Program-made: the position numbers and the translations under genes
The notes under the pieces: model-generated
What the model saw: only the letters and a program-made list of their open reading frames with translations
The model's database searches: none
Told to the model about the DNA's origin: nothing
In this document: piece by piece, positions 23,968-34,962 of the stretch
How the letters are laid out: each line of letters opens with the position of its first letter
Position numbering within the stretch: the stretch's first letter is position 1
Source: Agathobaculum sp. NTUH-O15-33
GTDB lineage: Bacteria > Bacillota > Clostridia > Oscillospirales > Butyricicoccaceae
Assembly (NCBI RefSeq): GCF_033193315.1
Contig: NZ_CP136187.1
Location: 1,736,001 to 1,800,000, forward strand
Length of the DNA: 64,000 nt
Direction of reading: 5' to 3'

Positions 23968-25113
23968 TTACATTTCCTTGAAAGCGTCCTTGACTTTATC
24001 CCAAAAACCCTTGCGCTGAGCCTGATTTTCATCCGTTGTGTTTTCCTCGAACTCGCGCAGCAGTTTTTTCTGCTTTTCAGATAGGTTTTTCGGCACTTCA
24101 ATATTGACGCGAACGTATTGATCGCCGCGCCCGCGTCCGTTCAGGTTTTGAATGCCCTTGCCCTTCATGCGGAACACGGTGGCGGTCTGCGTGCCTTCGG
24201 GGATCTTGTATTCGATGCGTCCGTCGATCGTCGGCACTTGCAGCGTATCGCCCAGCGCCGCCTGTGTAAAGGAGATCGGGATCTCGCAGATGACGTTGGA
24301 GCCGTCGCGCGAGAAGACCGGATGCGGGCGGATGCCTACTGTGACGAGCAAATCGCCCGCCGGGCCGCCGTTAACGCCCGCGTTGCCCTGACCGCGCAGC
24401 TGGATGGACTGACCGTCGTCGATACCGGCGGGTATGGTAACGTTCAGCTTGCGGTTTTTACGCAGCCGTCCCGCGCCGCTGCACTTGGTGCAGGGGGTGC
24501 GGATGATTTTGCCCGTGCCGCGGCAGTTGGGGCAAGCCGCCTGTGTTTGAAACATGCCGAGCGGCGTGCGCTGGGTCTGCGTGACCGAGCCGGTGCCGTG
24601 ACAGTTCGGGCAGGACTCCGCGCTGGTGCCCTTCTTCGCGCCCGAGCCGCCGCATTCATCACAGGTCTCGATCCGGTCTATGGAAATTTCTTTTTCACAG
24701 CCAAAGGCGGCTTCCTCAAAGGAAAGCATCACACTCTGGCGGATGGATTCGCCGCGCTGCGGCGCGTTGCGGCGCTGGGAAGAGCGCCCGCCGAAGCCGC
24801 CGCCGAAGAACGAGCCGAACAGATCGCCGAGGTCGCCCATATCGAAGCCGCCAAAGCCCGCGCCCGCGCCGCCGCCATAACTGGGATCGACGCCCGCGAA
24901 GCCGAATTGGTCGTATTTCGAGCGCTTGTCCTTGTCGGAGAGCACCTCGTAAGCCTCATTCAGTTCCTTAAATTTTTCGTCGGCCTCCGGGTTGTCTTGG
25001 TTCAGATCCGGGTGGTATTTCTTGGCGAGGCGGCGGTGCGCTTTCTTGATTTCTTCATCGCTCGCGCCTTTTTGGACACCGAGCACCTCATAGTAATCTC
25101 TTTTGTCAGCCAT
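23968..25113 (-). CDS. dnaJ: Chaperone protein DnaJ
   Basis: The 381-residue co-chaperone of DnaK has a J domain (1-70) with HPD in KYHPDLN, a Gly/Phe-rich linker (about 78-110), four CxxCxGxG zinc repeats ([32 protein letters not shown]) and a C-terminal substrate-binding domain. It stimulates DnaK ATP hydrolysis and hands over unfolded substrates. It is the last gene of the heat-shock operon. A heptamer repeat element separates it from dnaK. Confidence 0.97.
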   Translation of the reverse strand: MADKRDYYEVLGVQKGASDEEIKKAHRRLAKKYHPDLNQDNPEADEKFKELNEAYEVLSDKDKRSKYDQFGFAGVDPSYGGGAGAGFGGFDMGDLGDLFGSFFGGGFGGRSSQRRNAPQRGESIRQSVMLSFEEAAFGCEKEISIDRIETCDECGGSGAKKGTSAESCPNCHGTGSVTQTQRTPLGMFQTQAACPNCRGTGKIIRTPCTKCSGAGRLRKNRKLNVTIPAGIDDGQSIQLRGQGNAGVNGGPAGDLLVTVGIRPHPVFSRDGSNVICEIPISFTQAALGDTLQVPTIDGRIEYKIPEGTQTATVFRMKGKGIQNLNGRGRGDQYVRVNIEVPKNLSEKQKKLLREFEENTTDENQAQRKGFWDKVKDAFKEM

Positions 25114-25165
25114 ATCATCATTCCTCTATACAAGGGGATAGGCGCGCCGGAGCGCGCCCTCGAAA

Positions 25166-25278
25166 GTTAGAAGTGAGGAATTAGGAGTGAGGAGTTGCGG
25201 AATCCGGCACAGCCGGATGATATATAAGCGCGCAAAGCGCGAAACCGAAACTCCTACTTCCTAACTCCTACTTCCTAG

Positions 25279-25280
<2 letters not shown>
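25166..25280. repeat. Inverted heptamer-array element, copy B (between dnaK and dnaJ)
   Basis: The left arm (25166-25197) has GTTAGAAG/TTAGGAGTGAGGAG units. The core holds two small hairpins (ATCCGGCACAGCCGGAT and GCGCGCAAAGCGCG). The right arm (25247-25280) has CTCCTACTTCCTAA units. Its end touches the dnaK stop codon, so the element is transcribed within the operon. Confidence 0.8.
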
Positions 25281-27293
<2,013 letters not shown>

Positions 27294-27297
<4 letters not shown>

Positions 27298-27890
27298 TTT
27301 GCGACTTTGACCATCGAATGGCGAATGACATGGTCGCCGATCTGGAAGCCCTGCTGGAACGCCTCGGCGATCACATTTTCCGCAAACGCCTCGTCCTCAA
27401 TATGCATGACGGCGTTGTGCAGGTTGGGATCGAACGGGGTGCCGGGCGCTGCCTCAATTACGGTGACGTTCAGGCCCTTTAGGCTTTCTACCAGCTGGGT
27501 CATGGTCATTTCAACGCCTTTTTTATACTCAGCGTCCGTGGTCTCGGCCTTGACGGCGCGCTCCAAATTGTCATAGGTCGGCAGCAGCGCCTTCACCGCG
27601 TGCGAGACCGCGTCTGCGTGGATGCGATCGCGTTCGCGCTGGCTGCGCTTGCGGAAGTTGTCGTACTCCGCCGCCATGCGCAAATACCGGTCGTTCAGGT
27701 CGTCGAACTTAGCCTTGAGGTCGTCGTCCGGAACTTTAGCGGCTTCGGCTTCCGGGGCGGTCTCGGCTTGCGCTTCGGGTTCGGTCTGTTCAGCTTCGGC
27801 TTCAGCGGCCTTGGTATTCTCGGTTTCTACCTCGCTGCTTTCCGTCGTCTGCTCCTGCGCGGCAGCTTCCGGCTTCTTTTTCTTGCTCAT
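27294..27890 (-). CDS. grpE: Nucleotide exchange factor GrpE
   Basis: The 198-residue protein has an acidic, low-complexity N-terminal 55 residues, a long coiled coil (about 55-120, LKAKFDDLNDRYLRMAAEYDNFRKR) and a C-terminal beta domain with GVEMTMTQL, FDPNLHNAVMHIED and AFQQGFQIGDHVIRHSMVKVAN. It forms a dimer that releases ADP from DnaK. The last codons lie against repeat copy C, which begins at the stop. Confidence 0.96.
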
Positions 27891-27908
27891 GTTGATTTGA
27901 TGCCTCCG

Positions 27909-28946
27909 TTATTCTTTTTCATCCAAAAAGGTTTCGGCGATCAGCTTGTTCAGGCCCTTCGCAAAGCGGGAAAGGCGGGCGGAAAGCGTGGCATAGTCCA
28001 TGCGCGTCGGGCCGACGATGCCGATCGCACCTTGGCCGATCTTACCGATATCGTATTTTGCGTAAATGGCAGAGGTTTCGCTCATTGGGTTTTCACCGTT
28101 TTCCGGGCCGATGAAAATTTGCACGCCGTCGATCTTGCGGGCGACCGGCAGCAGATGCGTGTCGTCGTCCATGTAATCGAGCAGGGTCTGCGCTTTTTTC
28201 AGGTCCCGGTATTCGGGGTAGTGCAGCAGCTTGGTCGCGCCTTCTAAATAAACGCGCTGGCTGCCCAGCTCTTCAATCAGCTCGGCGATGTATTCGGCCA
28301 CCGGCGCAAGCAGGGCGGACAGCCCGGCGGCGCGGCGGACAATATCGAACCGTTCGGCGGTGATATGGGAAAGCGGCAGGCCGGTCAAGGTTTGGTTGAG
28401 CACGTAGGTCAGCAGTTCGGCTTCATCCGCGGTCACATCGGCCAGCGTGCGCACCATTTTGTTTTTCACCGTACCGGATTCCGTCACAACGACGATAACG
28501 AAATTCAGCTTATCCACCGCGATGATCTCAAAACGGCGAATGGCGGTTTGCGTCATCGCGGGCGTGATCGCGACCGACGCATAATCCGTAAGGTTGGAAA
28601 TCAGCTTGCCGGCCTCTTGAATCAGGCGGTCCAGCTCCTTCACCTTGTGCTGCATCATGCGCTGAAACGGCATTTCGTCGGTGTCCGGCGCGTCTTCCAT
28701 GCGGGTCATCAGCTCATCCACGTACAGGCGGTAACCCAAAGCGGAGGGGATGCGGCCCGCCGAAGTATGCGGCTTTTCGAGGAAGCCCAGCTCCTCCAGC
28801 TCGCTCATCTCGTTTCGGATGGTGGCGGAGGAGAAGGGGAGCTCATGCCCGGCGGCCAGAGTTTTGGATCCGACCGGTTCGGCTGTGCGGATATAATCGC
28901 CGATGATGGCCTTCAGGATCTGTTTTTTGCGTTCAGAAAGCTCCAT
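27909..28946 (-). CDS. hrcA: Heat-inducible transcription repressor HrcA
   Basis: The 345-residue repressor starts MELSERKKQILKAIIGDYI. It has a winged helix (PVGSKTLAAGHELPFSSATIRNEMSELEELGFLEKPHTSAGRIPS) followed by the HrcA ligand/dimer domain, ending GPTRMDYATLSARLSRFAKGL. It binds CIRCE and represses its own operon at normal temperature. I use the ATG at 28946, with AAGGAG nine bases upstream, because the longer frame to 28976 would run into CIRCE. Confidence 0.95.
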   Translation of the reverse strand: MELSERKKQILKAIIGDYIRTAEPVGSKTLAAGHELPFSSATIRNEMSELEELGFLEKPHTSAGRIPSALGYRLYVDELMTRMEDAPDTDEMPFQRMMQHKVKELDRLIQEAGKLISNLTDYASVAITPAMTQTAIRRFEIIAVDKLNFVIVVVTESGTVKNKMVRTLADVTADEAELLTYVLNQTLTGLPLSHITAERFDIVRRAAGLSALLAPVAEYIAELIEELGSQRVYLEGATKLLHYPEYRDLKKAQTLLDYMDDDTHLLPVARKIDGVQIFIGPENGENPMSETSAIYAKYDIGKIGQGAIGIVGPTRMDYATLSARLSRFAKGLNKLIAETFLDEKE

Positions 28947-28969
28947 GCGGCGTCGCTCCTTTTTTGTGT

Positions 28970-28996
28970 TTAGCACTCATCTCCCTCGAGTGCTAA
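28970..28996 (-). promoter_or_regulatory. CIRCE operator
   Basis: TTAGCACTC, a 9-base spacer and GAGTGCTAA match the canonical CIRCE inverted repeat exactly. It lies between the promoter and hrcA, so HrcA represses the whole heat-shock operon. Confidence 0.97.
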
Positions 28997-29000
28997 AACT

Positions 29001-29029
29001 AATTTACCACCGTCGCCCTGCAAAGTCAA
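29001..29029 (-). promoter_or_regulatory. Heat-shock operon promoter
   Basis: On the minus strand TTGACT (29029-29024), 17 bp and TAAATT (29006-29001) sit directly upstream of CIRCE. Confidence 0.75.
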
Positions 29030-29062
29030 GTCTCGTTTATGAATATTTTGTTAAATGAAAAT

Positions 29063-29091
29063 GCGTCTTTGCCGCAAAACGGCAAAGACGC
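29063..29091 (-). terminator. Terminator after the FAD-dependent oxidoreductase gene
   Basis: A 12-bp perfect stem, GCGTCTTTGCCG with its complement and a 5-base loop, lies 14 bp past the stop. It is followed on the minus strand by ATTTTCATTTAAC. Confidence 0.75.
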
Positions 29092-29105
29092 TGCTTTTCA
29101 AGGAA

Positions 29106-30509
29106 TTAATTTGATTCCTCCGCCGCAAGGCGGCGGCCCATCAGCACGCCCATGGCGGAAGCCATCATCAGGCCGCGCGTCCAGCCGGAGGAATCCCCAA
29201 GGCAGAAAAGGCCGGTAAGGCTGGTCGTAAACGTTTGGTCCATCTTCACGCGGTTGGAGTAAAATTTCAGTTCCGGAGAATACAGCAGGGTTTCAATAGA
29301 TGCGAAGCCGGGCACCACTTGATCGACCGCCTGCATAAAGCCCAGAATATTGACCATCGCGCGATAGGGCATGGCGGCGGTGATATCGCCCGCGACCGCG
29401 TCCGGCAGGGTGGGCGTTAGGTTGGAACGGGAAAGCTCCTGCTGCCAAGTGCGCTTGCCGTCCAGAATATCGCCGTAGCGCTGCACGAGGATGTGGCCGC
29501 TGCCCAGCATATTGGTCAGCTCGCCCACCTTTTGGGCATACGCGATCGGTTGGTTGAACGGCTCGGAAAAGTTGTGCGAGCACAAAATAGCAAGGTTGGT
29601 GTTGTTGCTTTTCAGTTCCTTATAAGAATGCCCGTTCACGACCGCGAGATCGTTATCGTAATTTTCCTGCGAAACAAAGCCACCCGGATTCTGGCAGAAG
29701 GTGCGCACCTTGTTTTTAAACGGATGCGGATAGCCGATCAGCTTGGATTCGTAAAGAATATTGTTCACGCGCTCCATCACTTCGCTGCGCACCTCTACCC
29801 GCACGCCGATATCGACCGTGCCGGGCTGGTGGGCGATGTGGTGCTCCTCACAGATGCACTCCAGCCAATCCGCGCCGCGCCGCCCAGTCGCGATGATGGT
29901 GTTTTTGGCGCGCAGCTCCCGCGTTTCACCGCTTCGCGCGAGCGATACGCCAAGGCAGGTCTCGCCATCCAGAATCAGGTCGCGGCATTCCCAGCCGAAT
30001 AGAAGCTCCACGCCGTTGTCCAGCAGGTGTTTTTGAATCGCGCCGTAGATCTGCTGCGCCTTTTCCGTGCCAAGGTGGCGGATGGGGCAGTCCACCAGCT
30101 TTAGACCCGCTTGAATCGCGCGTTTGCGTATCTCCTTTACCTCTTCGGTGTTCTGCGCGCCCTCCACGTGCTGATCGGCGCCAAAGGAAAGATAGATACC
30201 GTCGGTATAATCGATCGTCTGCTGCGCGAGCGTCGGGCCGATCAGCGTGGGCAGATCGCCGCCGACCTCGTGGGAAAGCGAAAGCTTGCCATCCGAAAAA
30301 GCGCCCGCGCCGGAAAAGCCGGTGGTAATATGGCAATAGGGGCGGCAGTTCATGCATTTGCCGGTCTTTGCCTTGGGGCAGTGCCGCTTTTCGACCGGCT
30401 GACCCTTTTCTACCATTAGAATGCGCTGCTTGGTACCTTGATTCAACATTTCAAGCGCGGTAAAAATACCCGCCGGGCCCGCGCCCACGATAATAACGTC
30501 CGCGTCCAT
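29106..30509 (-). CDS. FAD-dependent oxidoreductase (NAD(FAD)-utilizing dehydrogenase family)
   Basis: The 467-residue flavoprotein starts MDADVIIVGAGPAGIFTALEM, a Rossmann FAD-binding loop. A Cys-rich stretch follows (CPKAKTGKCMNCRPYCHITTG), then GFSGAGAFSDGKLSLS. NTIIATGRRGADWL marks the central FAD region, and LFCLGDSSGWTRGLMMASAMG is the C-terminal FAD motif. The family is conserved in Firmicutes with no settled substrate. I use the ATG at 30509, with GAAGGGAG upstream, not the in-frame start at 30554. Confidence 0.85.
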   Translation of the reverse strand: MDADVIIVGAGPAGIFTALEMLNQGTKQRILMVEKGQPVEKRHCPKAKTGKCMNCRPYCHITTGFSGAGAFSDGKLSLSHEVGGDLPTLIGPTLAQQTIDYTDGIYLSFGADQHVEGAQNTEEVKEIRKRAIQAGLKLVDCPIRHLGTEKAQQIYGAIQKHLLDNGVELLFGWECRDLILDGETCLGVSLARSGETRELRAKNTIIATGRRGADWLECICEEHHIAHQPGTVDIGVRVEVRSEVMERVNNILYESKLIGYPHPFKNKVRTFCQNPGGFVSQENYDNDLAVVNGHSYKELKSNNTNLAILCSHNFSEPFNQPIAYAQKVGELTNMLGSGHILVQRYGDILDGKRTWQQELSRSNLTPTLPDAVAGDITAAMPYRAMVNILGFMQAVDQVVPGFASIETLLYSPELKFYSNRVKMDQTFTTSLTGLFCLGDSSGWTRGLMMASAMGVLMGRRLAAEESN

Positions 30510-30687
30510 CCGTTTTTCTCCCTTCTTTCTATCAAAGCAACATGACTGTATCATAAAGCGCCCGGCTTTGCAAGGGAAAACGGGAAATCAGGGCGCGCCG
30601 CCAAACACCGGCCGAAACGCTTGCGGACCGGTTATATAGTATGTTAAAATGAGCACAAGAAAAGAAAAAAGGAGCGGAACCGGAATC

Positions 30688-31617
30688 ATGAAACTTGCAG
30701 TAAAAACATGTACCCTCGATATGCCCTTTGATAAAATGCTCGATTTTTGCGTGGAGCAGCGCGTCGCTTCGTTGGAGATCGCCACCGGCAACTGGTCGGC
30801 CGCGCCCCATTGCGACCTTGACCTGCTCGTACATGACGCGACCGCGCGCCAGAAATGGTACGATGCGATCCGCGCCAAGGGCCTTACGCTGTGCGCGCTT
30901 AATTGCTCGGGCAATCCGCTTGCGTATGAGCATGAAATGGACGTAACGAAAAAGACCTTTGAACTGGCGCGTCAGCTCGGCGTAAAGAAAATCGTTATGA
31001 TGAGCGGCCTGCCCGCCGGGTGCAAGGGCGACAAAACGCCGGTTTGGATTACCACCTCTTGGCCGCCTGAAACGCAGGATGTTTTGGACTATCAGTGGAA
31101 CGAGGTCGCCATCCCGGTGTGGAAGGATATCGTTCAAATGGCAGAGGATTGCGGCGTTACGCGTATCGCACTGGAAAACCACGGCGCGCAGCTCGTTTAT
31201 AACCCGGAAACCTGCCTGCGTTTGCGCGACGCGGTCGGCCCGATGGTCGGCATGAACCTCGACCCCAGCCATTTGTTCTGGATGGGCGGCGACCCGATCG
31301 AGGCCGCGCGTGTGCTGGGCGAGCATCAGGCGCTGTACCATATTCACGGAAAGGATTCGCGTCCGGAACGCCGCTACTGGCAGCCCAACGGCTTGCTGGA
31401 CACCAAGCCGATCGACGCTTTCGCCGGGCGCGCGTGGAACTTCGTCGCGGTTGGCGCGGGACACGACGCCAAGTGGTGGAAGGAATTTTTCTCGGTCGCG
31501 CGCATGTCGGGGTACGATGAAGAGGTAGCGCTTGAGATGGAGGACTTGACCCTTTCCATGCTGGACGGCCACCTCGCCAGCCTGCGCACACTGCGCGAGG
31601 CGCTGGTGATCGATTGA
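30688..31617 (+). CDS. Sugar phosphate isomerase/epimerase-like TIM barrel
   Basis: The 309-residue protein belongs to the xylose-isomerase-like AP_endonuc_2 fold. Metal-binding positions are seen in IALENHGAQLVYNPE (Glu), GMNLDPSHLFWMGGDP (Asp, His), ALYHIHGKDSRPE (His) and EVALEMEDLTLS (Glu). Similar enzymes isomerise or epimerise sugars, inositols or hydroxyacids. AAAGGAGCGG precedes the ATG at 30688. It is flanked by unrelated genes, so the substrate cannot be inferred. Confidence 0.85.
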   Translation: MKLAVKTCTLDMPFDKMLDFCVEQRVASLEIATGNWSAAPHCDLDLLVHDATARQKWYDAIRAKGLTLCALNCSGNPLAYEHEMDVTKKTFELARQLGVKKIVMMSGLPAGCKGDKTPVWITTSWPPETQDVLDYQWNEVAIPVWKDIVQMAEDCGVTRIALENHGAQLVYNPETCLRLRDAVGPMVGMNLDPSHLFWMGGDPIEAARVLGEHQALYHIHGKDSRPERRYWQPNGLLDTKPIDAFAGRAWNFVAVGAGHDAKWWKEFFSVARMSGYDEEVALEMEDLTLSMLDGHLASLRTLREALVID

Positions 31618-31627
31618 TCAGCGGAGC

Positions 31628-31757
31628 TCGGTGGTTCGCTGACGCTCACAATTAAATGCGCGGCGGTAGCCGCAAACGGCGGCGTGGGGTCACGCCGCCC
31701 TACTTTTAAGCGGCGCTGTAGGGCGGGGTGACCTCACCCCGCCGCTCGTAGGGAGAT
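31628..31757. repeat. Dispersed GGTGGTTCGCTG repeat, copy 1, with GC-rich palindromes
   Basis: It begins GGTGGTTCGCTG and includes ATTAAATGCGCGGCGGTAGC, a block also present at 41288 and 41580. Palindromic GC-rich sequence follows (GGCGGCGTGGGGTCACGCCGCC, and GGCGGGGTGACCTCACCCCGCC with GTAGGG borders). There is no ORF, and it is probably a REP-type element. Together with the AT-rich stretch to about 31800 it fills the gap before the next promoter. Confidence 0.65.
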
Positions 31758-31813
31758 AGCAGGCTGCAAGGATGCAAAATATGTACGGAAACGAACCAAT
31801 TTTGCCTAAGGGC

Positions 31814-31848
31814 TTGACAAACTGAAAATGTCGGTTAACTCAATTGAG
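31814..31848 (+). promoter_or_regulatory. Possible promoter and palindromic operator before the RHH pair
   Basis: TTGACA at 31814-31819 is a perfect -35, but the -10 is poor (TTAACT at 31835). CTCAATTGAG at 31839-31848 is a perfect 10-bp palindrome overlapping it, a plausible binding site for the downstream ribbon-helix-helix protein. Confidence 0.4.
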
Positions 31849-31956
31849 GTAATCTGGTAATACAAAAAGTGATATCATATAGCTATCACGTAGACTGCAT
31901 AAAAATACTTGATTTTGTTGTACCATAAAAATATACCCGCAAAGGAGGATGGTTTT

Positions 31957-32151
31957 ATGGTTACCAACAAACGAGTTTTCACCTTACGCCTTGCCGAAGA
32001 CGTTTATAATAAAATTGGTGTCCTTGCGACCAACAAACATCGTTCCATGACAAACTATATTGAATTTGTCTTAATCAATTATTTGAATGAGGTCGAGCAA
32101 GCGTACGGAGCCATTGAACCTCATGAAGCGAACGAGCTGATATGGAAATAG
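31957..32151 (+). CDS. Ribbon-helix-helix (Arc/CopG-type) DNA-binding protein
   Basis: The 64-residue protein starts MVTNKRVFTLRLAEDVYNKI. The N-terminal beta strand with alternating residues (VFTLRL) and two helices (DVYNKIGVLATN, SMTNYIEFVLINYLNEV) are the RHH pattern of antitoxins and plasmid copy-control proteins. AAAGGAGG precedes the ATG. It is 24 bp before a 129-residue unknown gene, making a two-gene unit with a possible palindromic operator upstream. Confidence 0.75.
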   Translation: MVTNKRVFTLRLAEDVYNKIGVLATNKHRSMTNYIEFVLINYLNEVEQAYGAIEPHEANELIWK

Positions 32152-32175
32152 CATTTGGCTTATGGAGGACATACC

Positions 32176-32565
32176 ATGAAAGACTTGACCGAGGCGTGGG
32201 AAGATGTTTACACCTATATTCAATATGGGGAACGCCTGTTTCGTGAATATCCCACGGCGCACCTTGCACTGGGAAATTATTTATGGCAAGCGGTGGAAAG
32301 CAGTTTATCCAAGGACAAGCGGGCCGGCGTGCATTTCAGTAATTATATCAGAGAAGCGCTGCTGTCGGTTTTAGAGGTAGAGGACATCAAAAAAATACCC
32401 ATAACGGATAGGACCGTGACAGGCTTGGGTTCTATGTATTTTGTCCTGTTCCAAAGCCTTCGGGATGTGGAGCAACAAAAGATACCGCCCGTGCCGAGGG
32501 AGATTGAGACCCCGGAGATCATTCAAACGGTTATCACGAGATACCGCATGGCAAAGAAAAGCTGA
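32176..32565 (+). CDS. Unknown 129-residue protein paired with the RHH protein
   Basis: It starts MKDLTEAWEDVYTYIQYGER behind GGAGG seven bases upstream. The sequence is mostly helical and soluble, with LALGNYLWQAVESSLSK and GVHFSNYIREALLSVLE. The tail is a short Pro-rich patch (KIPPVPREIETPE) then RYRMAKKS. I recognise no nuclease, acetyltransferase or other toxin motif. Pairing with an RHH gene suggests a toxin-antitoxin-like or regulatory couple, but this is only context. Confidence 0.6.
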   Translation: MKDLTEAWEDVYTYIQYGERLFREYPTAHLALGNYLWQAVESSLSKDKRAGVHFSNYIREALLSVLEVEDIKKIPITDRTVTGLGSMYFVLFQSLRDVEQQKIPPVPREIETPEIIQTVITRYRMAKKS

Positions 32566-32576
32566 TAAGCATAGCA

Positions 32577-32620
32577 AAACGCGCGCGCAGGCGGTCATTG
32601 CCTGTGCGCGCGCGTTTTTT
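32577..32620. terminator. Bidirectional terminator between the RHH pair and ribH
   Basis: AAAACGCGCGCGCAGGC pairs with GCCTGTGCGCGCGCGTTTT, giving a very GC-rich stem with six T on the plus strand and A/T on the other side. Confidence 0.8.
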
Positions 32621-32633
32621 GATGCGATAAGAT

Positions 32634-33095
32634 TTAGATCTGCCGCGCCAGATCGACCATTTCAAGCGCGGAGAGGGCGGCGTCCGCGCCCTTGTTGCCC
32701 GCCTTGGTCCCGGCGCGCTCGATGGCTTGTTCGATGCTGTCCGTCGTTAAAACGCCGAACAGCGTGGGCACGCCGGTTTCCAAACCGACCGAGGCAACGC
32801 CCTTGGATACCTCGGCGCAGACGAAATCATAGTGCGAGGTGGAGCCGCGAATGACCGCGCCCAGACAGATGACCGCCGCGTAGCGGCCGGTTTCCGCCAG
32901 CTTTTTCGCGATCAGCGGTATCTCGAACGCGCCCGGCACGCGGGCAAGCTCAATATCCTCATCCGCGACGCCGTGGCGCTTTAACGTATCCTCCGCGCCC
33001 TCCACAAGGCGGGACACGATAAAGTCATTAAACCGCGCGGCGACAATGGCGAATTTGCCGGCGGGCGCGGTCAGTTTTCCTTCGATCAGCTTCAT
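32634..33095 (-). CDS. ribH: 6,7-dimethyl-8-ribityllumazine synthase
   Basis: RibH condenses the ribityl-aminopyrimidine with 3,4-dihydroxy-2-butanone 4-phosphate, the penultimate step to riboflavin. The 153-residue protein has [34 protein letters not shown] and the family signature [22 protein letters not shown]. It assembles as a pentamer or icosahedral shell. It is the last gene of ribD-ribE-ribBA-ribH, 15 bp after ribBA. Confidence 0.97.
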   Translation of the reverse strand: MKLIEGKLTAPAGKFAIVAARFNDFIVSRLVEGAEDTLKRHGVADEDIELARVPGAFEIPLIAKKLAETGRYAAVICLGAVIRGSTSHYDFVCAEVSKGVASVGLETGVPTLFGVLTTDSIEQAIERAGTKAGNKGADAALSALEMVDLARQI

Positions 33096-33110
33096 TTTCT
33101 GTTCCTCCGT

Positions 33111-34307
33111 TTATTTGTATTCGGTCATGTGATCCATCTTGCTTTGCTTGGTCTTGAGGTAGAACGCGTCGTGCGGGTTGGCGGCGATCTGGATCGGCAC
33201 GCGCTCGACGATTTCAATTCCATGGCCGCCCAAACCGACCACCTTGGTGGGGTTGTTGGTCAGCAGCCGCAGGCGGCGCACGCCCAGATCGCTGAGTATC
33301 TGCGCGCCCAGTCCGTAATCCCGCAGATCGGGCGGGAAGCCCAGCGCCACATTGGCCTCCACGGTGTCCATGCCCTTATCCTGCAATTCGTAAGCCTTTA
33401 GCTTGTTGATCAGGCCGATGCCGCGCCCTTCCTGCCGCATGTATACCATAACGCCGCGTCCTTCCTTGGCGATCATGCGCATGGCCGCGTCGTACTGCTC
33501 GCCGCAGTCGCAGCGGGCCGAGCCAAGCGCGTCGCCGGTCAGGCATTCGGAGTGCACGCGGCCCAAAACGGGCGCGCCATCCGTTACATCGCCCATGGTC
33601 ATGGCGACGTGGTGCTCGCCGTTCAGCTTATTGACATAGCCGTAAATACGGAAATGACCGTACCGCGTGGGGAAATCCGCGCACGCCACCCGCTCGATCA
33701 GCGTTTCCGTGCGGCGGCGGTAGGCGATTAGGTCGGCAAGGGAGATCATGGTCAGGCCGTGCGTTTTGGCAAACGCGGTCAGCTCGGTCGTGCGCATCAT
33801 CGTGCCGTCGTCCCGCATGATTTCGCAGCAAAGGCCGCAGGCGGGCAGCCCTGCCAGCGCGCATAGGTCGGTCGTTGCCTCGGTATGCCCGGCGCGCTTG
33901 AGCACGCCGCCCTCTACCGCGCGCAGCGGGAACATGTGGCCCGGGCGGCGAAAATCAGCGGGGGATACGTCCGGCGAGACGCACATGCGGGCGGTCAGGC
34001 CGCGTTCCTCGGCGGAAATGCCGGTTGTCGTTTCGCGGTAGTCGATGGATACGGTGAAGGCGGTCTCATGGTTATCGGTGTTCTGCTCGACCATGGGCGG
34101 CAGGCCGAGCCGGTCGGCCAGCTCGCCGGACATCGGCATACAGATCAGGCCCTTGGCGAAGGTCGCCATAAAATTGACGTTTTCCGTCGTCGCTGCATCC
34201 GCCGAGCAGATCAGGTCGCCCTCGTTTTCGCGTTCCGGATCGTCAATGACAAGAATGAGCTTGCCCTCCCGAAGGTCTTGGAGCGCTTGTTCGATGGTGT
34301 TTTGCAT
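33111..34307 (-). CDS. ribBA: Bifunctional DHBP synthase / GTP cyclohydrolase II
   Basis: The 398-residue fusion supplies both riboflavin precursors. The RibB half (1-200) shows [12 protein letters not shown] and [17 protein letters not shown]. The RibA half (205-398) has the zinc-binding [38 protein letters not shown] and [18 protein letters not shown] lies nine bases before the ATG. It should be separated from ribE by about 15 bp, but a frameshift in ribE makes them overlap by 65 bp. Confidence 0.97.
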   Translation of the reverse strand: MQNTIEQALQDLREGKLILVIDDPERENEGDLICSADAATTENVNFMATFAKGLICMPMSGELADRLGLPPMVEQNTDNHETAFTVSIDYRETTTGISAEERGLTARMCVSPDVSPADFRRPGHMFPLRAVEGGVLKRAGHTEATTDLCALAGLPACGLCCEIMRDDGTMMRTTELTAFAKTHGLTMISLADLIAYRRRTETLIERVACADFPTRYGHFRIYGYVNKLNGEHHVAMTMGDVTDGAPVLGRVHSECLTGDALGSARCDCGEQYDAAMRMIAKEGRGVMVYMRQEGRGIGLINKLKAYELQDKGMDTVEANVALGFPPDLRDYGLGAQILSDLGVRRLRLLTNNPTKVVGLGGHGIEIVERVPIQIAANPHDAFYLKTKQSKMDHMTEYK

Positions 34308-34962
34308 CAGATGGTTCCTCCTTTAAAAGAATCCGTTTTGGGCCAGAAAGGCCGGTGTAATCCCCTTGCCGCTGTTCCGTAGCCAGCAGCTTTTCTACAT
34401 ATTTACCGATCACGTCGCATTCCAGATTGACCGCGTCGCCCGGACGGCGGGTGAGCAGCGTGGTTTCCGCGCCCGTGTGCGGAATGACGGATACTGAAAA
34501 ATCGCTTTCGGATACTGCGGCGATCGTCAGGCTGACGCCGTCGATCGCGATCGATCCCTTTTCCACCATATAGCGCGTCAGGGAAGGGGCGGCGCGAACC
34601 TTTACCCATACGGCGTTGTCCTCGCGACGCAGCTCGATAACGGCGCCCGTGCCGTCGATATGGCCGGAAACGATGTGCCCGCCGAAGCGTCCGTTCGCCG
34701 GCATCGCGCGTTCTAAATTGACGCTTGCGCCTGACGAAAGCGCACCGAGATTCGACCGGCGCAGCGTTTCCGCCATCACATCGGCGGCAAAGCTGTTTGC
34801 GGCTAGGTCGGTGGCGGTCAGGCACACGCCGTTTACCGCAATGCTGTCGCCGGGTTTCGTGCCTTCCAACACGGTGCGCGCGGAAACATACAGACGCGCG
34901 CCCTTCGCGCCGTGCTCGACCCGGGCAATGCGCCCCATTTCCTCTACGATACCGGTGAACAT
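34243..34962 (-). CDS. ribE: Riboflavin synthase alpha chain, with a 3' frameshift
   Basis: RibE dismutates two lumazines to riboflavin. Two lumazine-binding repeats are clear ([15 protein letters not shown] and [19 protein letters not shown]). After ATEQRQG the deduced tail ([13 protein letters not shown]...HSCH) is not family-like. The +1 frame reads [13 protein letters not shown] then stop at 34323-34325, the usual C-terminus. One extra G in a GGGG run (plus strand cccc at 34362-34365) explains this. The repaired protein is 212 residues, the normal length, and ends 15 bp before ribBA. The start overlaps ribD by 19 bp. Confidence 0.9.
   Translation of the reverse strand: MFTGIVEEMGRIARVEHGAKGARLYVSARTVLEGTKPGDSIAVNGVCLTATDLAANSFAADVMAETLRRSNLGALSSGASVNLERAMPANGRFGGHIVSGHIDGTGAVIELRREDNAVWVKVRAAPSLTRYMVEKGSIAIDGVSLTIAAVSESDFSVSVIPHTGAETTLLTRRPGDAVNLECDVIGKYVEKLLATEQRQGDYTGLSGPKRILLKEEPSDAKHHRTSAPRPSGGQAHSCH

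Noticed and set aside
24118..25170. A 350-codon frame antisense to dnaJ
   Set aside because: A shadow of the dnaJ frame, Ala/Arg/Val-rich, without a start signal.
31859..31950. A small plus-strand leader ORF before the RHH gene (from 31909)
   Set aside because: It is simply the RHH frame extended upstream of its AAAGGAGG site.
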